Assembly (NCBI GenBank): GCA_018970825.1
Contig: JAGWVP010000162.1
Coordinates: 1-7,110 of the forward strand
Length of the DNA stretch: 7,110 nt
DNA from: a bacterium
GTDB lineage: Bacteria > Desulfobacterota > Binatia > UBA12015
Reading direction: 5' to 3'
This document shows, piece after piece, positions 4,560 through 7,110 of this stretch. The position numbers and the translations under genes were made by a program. The notes beneath the pieces are model-generated. The model was not told where the DNA came from and made no database searches. It saw only the letters and a list, made by a program, of their open reading frames with translations. Position 1 is the first letter of the stretch. Every line of letters starts with the position of its first letter.

Positions 4560-5399
4560 ATGGGTTCATCGAGCATCCGGCGAGTCTCCGGCACGCGGGA
4601 GGTTCGCCCGGACTCGCGGACCCGAATACTCGAACTCGCCGTGGCGGCGATCGACCGTGGCGGCGAGCCCGCCGTCCGTGTCTCGGAGATCTCGGCGGCG
4701 GCCGAAACGGCGGTCACCTCCCTCTATCATCACTTCGGCAGCCGCGAGGGACTGATCGAAGAGGCGCATGTCGAGCGCATGATCCGCGGTTACCGGGTCG
4801 GCACGGAAGAGTTCCGCCAAGCCTCCGTCGAGTGCCGGTCGCGCGCGCAGTTCCGCGCGCTCGTCCTGCGGATGACCCGGGAAGCGAGCAGCTCCGAGCG
4901 CAGGATGATGCGGCTCGCGCGTGCGAACGCGGTCGGCTCCGCCTTCGGTCGGCCGAATCTCTTTCGACGGATCACGGACGTTCTGGAGCGGATCGAGATC
5001 GACCGCGCCGAGGTGCTCGCGATGGCGCAGCGCCGAGGCTGGCTGCGGGCGGACATCGACCCCCGGGCGGTCAGCGCCTGGTACTCCTCCGTGGTCTTCG
5101 GCCGCGCGCTCGTCGACTTCGAACGTCCATCGTGCGACGGGCCCGCGTGGCTCGCACTCACGATCGAGGCCTTCGACCACATCGGCTTCGGCCCCGGGGC
5201 CCCGCGCGGCCGGAAGACCTCGGCCCGTGACGCCGGCGGCCCGGCCGCCGCCGGGGACCGGGAGCGAGCGAGGGCGAAGAAGGAGGCGAAGCCCCGGGGG
5301 AAGCCCGGTGGCCGCGGCGGGCGCTCCGCCGGCGACCCCGTCGCCATCGGAACTCGCGCCGGGTGGAAGGCCGTCCCCGGACCTCGCGGCGGGCGCTGA
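4560..5399 (+). CDS. TetR/AcrR-family transcriptional regulator with a long basic C-terminal tail
   Basis: A 279-residue protein with a canonical TetR N-terminal DNA-binding domain. RTRILELAVAAIDRGG (20-35) is helix 1. VSEISAAAETAVTSLYHHFG (41-60) holds the helix-turn-helix and the recognition helix with its YHHF signature, and SREGL follows. Residues about 70-210 form the helical ligand/dimerisation domain, including WYSSVVFGRALVDF (174-187). TetR proteins usually repress neighbouring or own genes until a small ligand binds; the ligand here is unknown. The usual family length is near 200 residues. This one continues with about 68 residues rich in Arg, Lys, Gly, Pro and Ala, with the same GC-rich third positions up to the TGA, so the tail is probably real rather than a frameshift. 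ATG 4560 has only a weak ribosome-binding site. It converges with the GH57 gene, 24 bp away. Confidence 0.88.
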   Translation: MGSSSIRRVSGTREVRPDSRTRILELAVAAIDRGGEPAVRVSEISAAAETAVTSLYHHFGSREGLIEEAHVERMIRGYRVGTEEFRQASVECRSRAQFRALVLRMTREASSSERRMMRLARANAVGSAFGRPNLFRRITDVLERIEIDRAEVLAMAQRRGWLRADIDPRAVSAWYSSVVFGRALVDFERPSCDGPAWLALTIEAFDHIGFGPGAPRGRKTSARDAGGPAAAGDRERARAKKEAKPRGKPGGRGGRSAGDPVAIGTRAGWKAVPGPRGGR

Positions 5400-5430
5400 C
5401 GCACCCGGCATGTTCCCCGCGAGTCAGCCC
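5391..5430. terminator. Inverted repeat spanning the convergent stop codons
   Basis: GCTGAC (5395-5400) contains the tetR TGA and is complementary to GTCAGC (5423-5428), which contains the opposing gene's stop. Two further G-C pairs form past a bulged C. The loop is 22 nt and there is no T-tract. It may act as a bidirectional 3'-end structure; the evidence is modest. Confidence 0.3.
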
Positions 5431-7034
5431 GTCGGCGTCGGCCCTCCCCGCGAAAACACGTCGGGGTCGATCGCGGGGAACACGTCGTCCCGCCGTTCGA
5501 CCTCCGCGAGCCATGCCTCGTCGATCGCGCCTCGTCGCAGGTCGTCGTGCAGCCGCGCGAATCGGCCCAGGTGGGCGCGCACGCGAGCCTCGGCGTAGCT
5601 CGCGGCGGTGCCGCGCGAGATCAGGAACGGCCAGTCGCTCGCCTGAGCGAGCAGGAGTTCGCGCGCGGCCTGCGAAAGCGCGCGTCTCGCGAGACCGGTC
5701 GAGCCGCGAAACTCGCCTGCGAGCGCTCTCATGCGCTCGCAGGCCCCGTCGAGGTGGCGCAGGATCCAGTCGTTTCCCGGGGCGACCCAGACCGACGCGT
5801 CGCCGTGCTCGCCCCAGCTCGAGGGAGCCGGCATCGCCTCCTGGACGACCGGGTTTCGCGCGAGGTCGTCCGACGGTGTCCCGAGTTCGAAGCCCGCCGA
5901 AGCGGCCCCGATCCGTCGCACGACCCGGTCGAGCCAGGCCGGCCCCTCGAACCACCAGTGACCGAACAGTTCTGCGTCGTAGGGCGCGAGCACGACGGGG
6001 GGCCGTCGCATCAGGTGCGAGGCGGCGGCGATCCTGCGGGCGAGTCCGTCGACGAAGTGGGCCGCGTGCCGCTCCACGCGTTCGGCCGCGAGGTCCGGGT
6101 CGTAGATCTCCTTCTCCACGCCCGTGCCGGTGACGCGTGCGTACTTGAAGCCGACCGGCACCGCGGTCCCGGTGGGAGGCAGGAGGGCCCGCAGTTCGTC
6201 GACCGGTCGCTCGAAGCCCAGGTCGACGTGGAAGTCTCGGTAGGCGGGATCCCCGGGGTAACCCTCGACTGCACTCCAGACGGCGCGCGACGTCTCCGCG
6301 TCGCGCCCGTAGAACGCGACGCCCGCCTGCGTCGCGACCGGGGCGAAGGTGGCGTTCAACGGGGCCGGCACGGCGTCGAGCAGCCCGTGGGACTCGAGAA
6401 CGCTCCAGCGAACTCCGTGTCCCGCGAGCACCTCGTCGAGCCCCGGCGTGAAGCCGCACTCCGGCAGCCAGAAGCCCGCGGGATCCCGCCCGAAGAATCG
6501 CCGGTGTTCCGCGATCGCGGTCGCGACCTGCGCCTCCACCGCCCCGGGACTCGCCGCGAGCAGCGGCAGGAACCCATGGGTCGCGCCGCAGGTGAGGAGT
6601 TCGAGGGATCCCGCCTCCTGCAGGCGACGGAAGGCCGGGACGAGGCGGAGGTCGTGCTCGTCGACGAAGCACTCGCGCGCGCGACGGAAGCCGTCGCGAT
6701 GGAGCTCGACCACGCGCCGCAGCCGCTCGTCGCCCGCAGCGCGGACCAGCTCCCGCTCCGCGAACTCGATCCTCAGGTCGACGTGACGCACGAAACGTCG
6801 CTGCAGCAACGGATCGTCGAGCATGTCGAGCAGCGTGGGGCTGAGCGACAGGGAGAGGCGATGCGGCACCTGGTCGCGCCGGAGTCCGTCGATCACCCGA
6901 AGCAGCGGGACGTAGACCTCGGCGATCGCCTCGAAGAGCCATCGCTCCTCGAGGAAGTCGTCGTGCTCGGGATGGCGGACGAAGGGGAGGTGAGCGTGGA
7001 GCAGGAGCGCGAGCATCGGGCGGTTCGAAGCCAT
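5424..7034 (-). CDS. GH57 family 1,4-alpha-glucan branching enzyme
   Basis: A 536-residue GH57 enzyme, close to the usual length for the branching-enzyme subgroup. It would cut alpha-1,4 linkages and re-attach the chain as an alpha-1,6 branch during glycogen or alpha-glucan synthesis in the cytoplasm. The N-terminal HAHLPFVRHPE (13-23) is the GH57 motif 1 region. GFWLPECGF (188-196) holds the predicted nucleophile E192. LAPYDAELFGHWWFEGP (349-365) holds the predicted acid/base D353. Trp407 and Trp416 match tryptophans reported as important in archaeal GH57 branching enzymes. The C-terminal helical region includes QASDWPFL (464-471), typical of the subgroup. There is no signal peptide. ATG 7034 is used; ATG 7016 (Met7) is possible, since family proteins begin shortly before the HAH motif. 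The ribosome-binding site is weak. An alpha-amylase-like or 4-alpha-glucanotransferase activity is less likely given these motifs. Confidence 0.92.
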   Translation of the reverse strand: MASNRPMLALLLHAHLPFVRHPEHDDFLEERWLFEAIAEVYVPLLRVIDGLRRDQVPHRLSLSLSPTLLDMLDDPLLQRRFVRHVDLRIEFAERELVRAAGDERLRRVVELHRDGFRRARECFVDEHDLRLVPAFRRLQEAGSLELLTCGATHGFLPLLAASPGAVEAQVATAIAEHRRFFGRDPAGFWLPECGFTPGLDEVLAGHGVRWSVLESHGLLDAVPAPLNATFAPVATQAGVAFYGRDAETSRAVWSAVEGYPGDPAYRDFHVDLGFERPVDELRALLPPTGTAVPVGFKYARVTGTGVEKEIYDPDLAAERVERHAAHFVDGLARRIAAASHLMRRPPVVLAPYDAELFGHWWFEGPAWLDRVVRRIGAASAGFELGTPSDDLARNPVVQEAMPAPSSWGEHGDASVWVAPGNDWILRHLDGACERMRALAGEFRGSTGLARRALSQAARELLLAQASDWPFLISRGTAASYAEARVRAHLGRFARLHDDLRRGAIDEAWLAEVERRDDVFPAIDPDVFSRGGPTPTG

Positions 7035-7055
7035 CGAGGCGCCCCCGGTCCGCGC

Positions 7056-7110
7056 TCAGCGGGAGGAGGGGAGGCCGGGTGAAGCGCCGTGCCCCGGAAC
7101 GCGGTCGTGG
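7056..7110 (-). CDS. Possible 3' end of another minus-strand gene (partial)
   Basis: On the minus strand a frame open from the right edge reads HDRVPGHGASPGLPSSR and stops at TGA 7058-7056, 21 bases before the branching-enzyme ATG. The spacing fits an operon with an upstream gene, perhaps of glycogen metabolism. Seventeen codons are too few to identify it, and chance openness is likely in such GC-rich DNA. Confidence 0.25.
   Translation of the reverse strand, partial: HDRVPGHGASPGLPSSR

Noticed and set aside
5158..6942. Long Arg-rich minus-strand frame, and a 511-codon plus-strand frame (5547-7082), over the GH57 gene
   Set aside because: Shadow frames of a GC-rich gene; only the 5424-7034 frame carries conserved motifs.

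Overview
The window is very GC-rich chromosomal bacterial DNA (about 70% by eye). Real genes have G or C at nearly every third codon position. The gene set is a stand-alone TatA, a sigma-70 factor of the RpoD/RpoS class, a TetR regulator and a GH57 glucan branching enzyme. This suits a high-GC Gram-negative lineage such as Myxococcota or a related deltaproteobacterial-type group, but no single gene settles the taxon. There are no insertion sequences, integrases, CRISPR arrays, rRNAs or tRNAs, so it looks like ordinary core or near-core chromosome.

Layout, left to right. (1) The 3' part of a plus-strand gene (1-974) whose product has an OB-fold-like start, a long disordered Ala/Gly/Pro/Ser linker, a short coiled coil and a BamE/SmpA-like end. 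(2) A convergent minus-strand tatA (995-1195) with a good sigma-70 promoter placed so that the mRNA would be leaderless. (3) A plus-strand class I SAM-dependent methyltransferase (1335-2063). (4) A convergent 80-aa basic protein of unknown family on the minus strand (2060-2302); the stop codons of genes 3 and 4 share one CTAG. (5) A 758-bp gene-poor stretch (2303-3060) rich in perfect hairpins. It also holds an AT-rich island with the best Shine-Dalgarno sequence in the window, an 8-codon leader ORF and a 17-bp palindrome. (6) The sigma factor (3061-4350). (7) A 209-bp spacer with two hairpins. (8) A TetR regulator with a long basic tail (4560-5399). (9) A convergent minus-strand GH57 branching enzyme (5424-7034), perhaps preceded by the last codons of another minus-strand gene at the right edge.

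The genes do not form one operon: they alternate in strand, with three convergent pairs (1/2, 3/4, 8/9). No common pathway is evident. The sigma factor and TetR regulator are co-oriented but separated by hairpins. The branching enzyme belongs to glycogen/alpha-glucan storage and may head or continue a carbohydrate operon outside the window.

The most interesting part is the sigma-factor leader (about 2763-2837). Read on the plus strand it is a strong ribosome-binding site with a tiny ORF containing an A7 run; read on the minus strand it looks like an intrinsic terminator. I see no convincing complete new defence or mobile system here.
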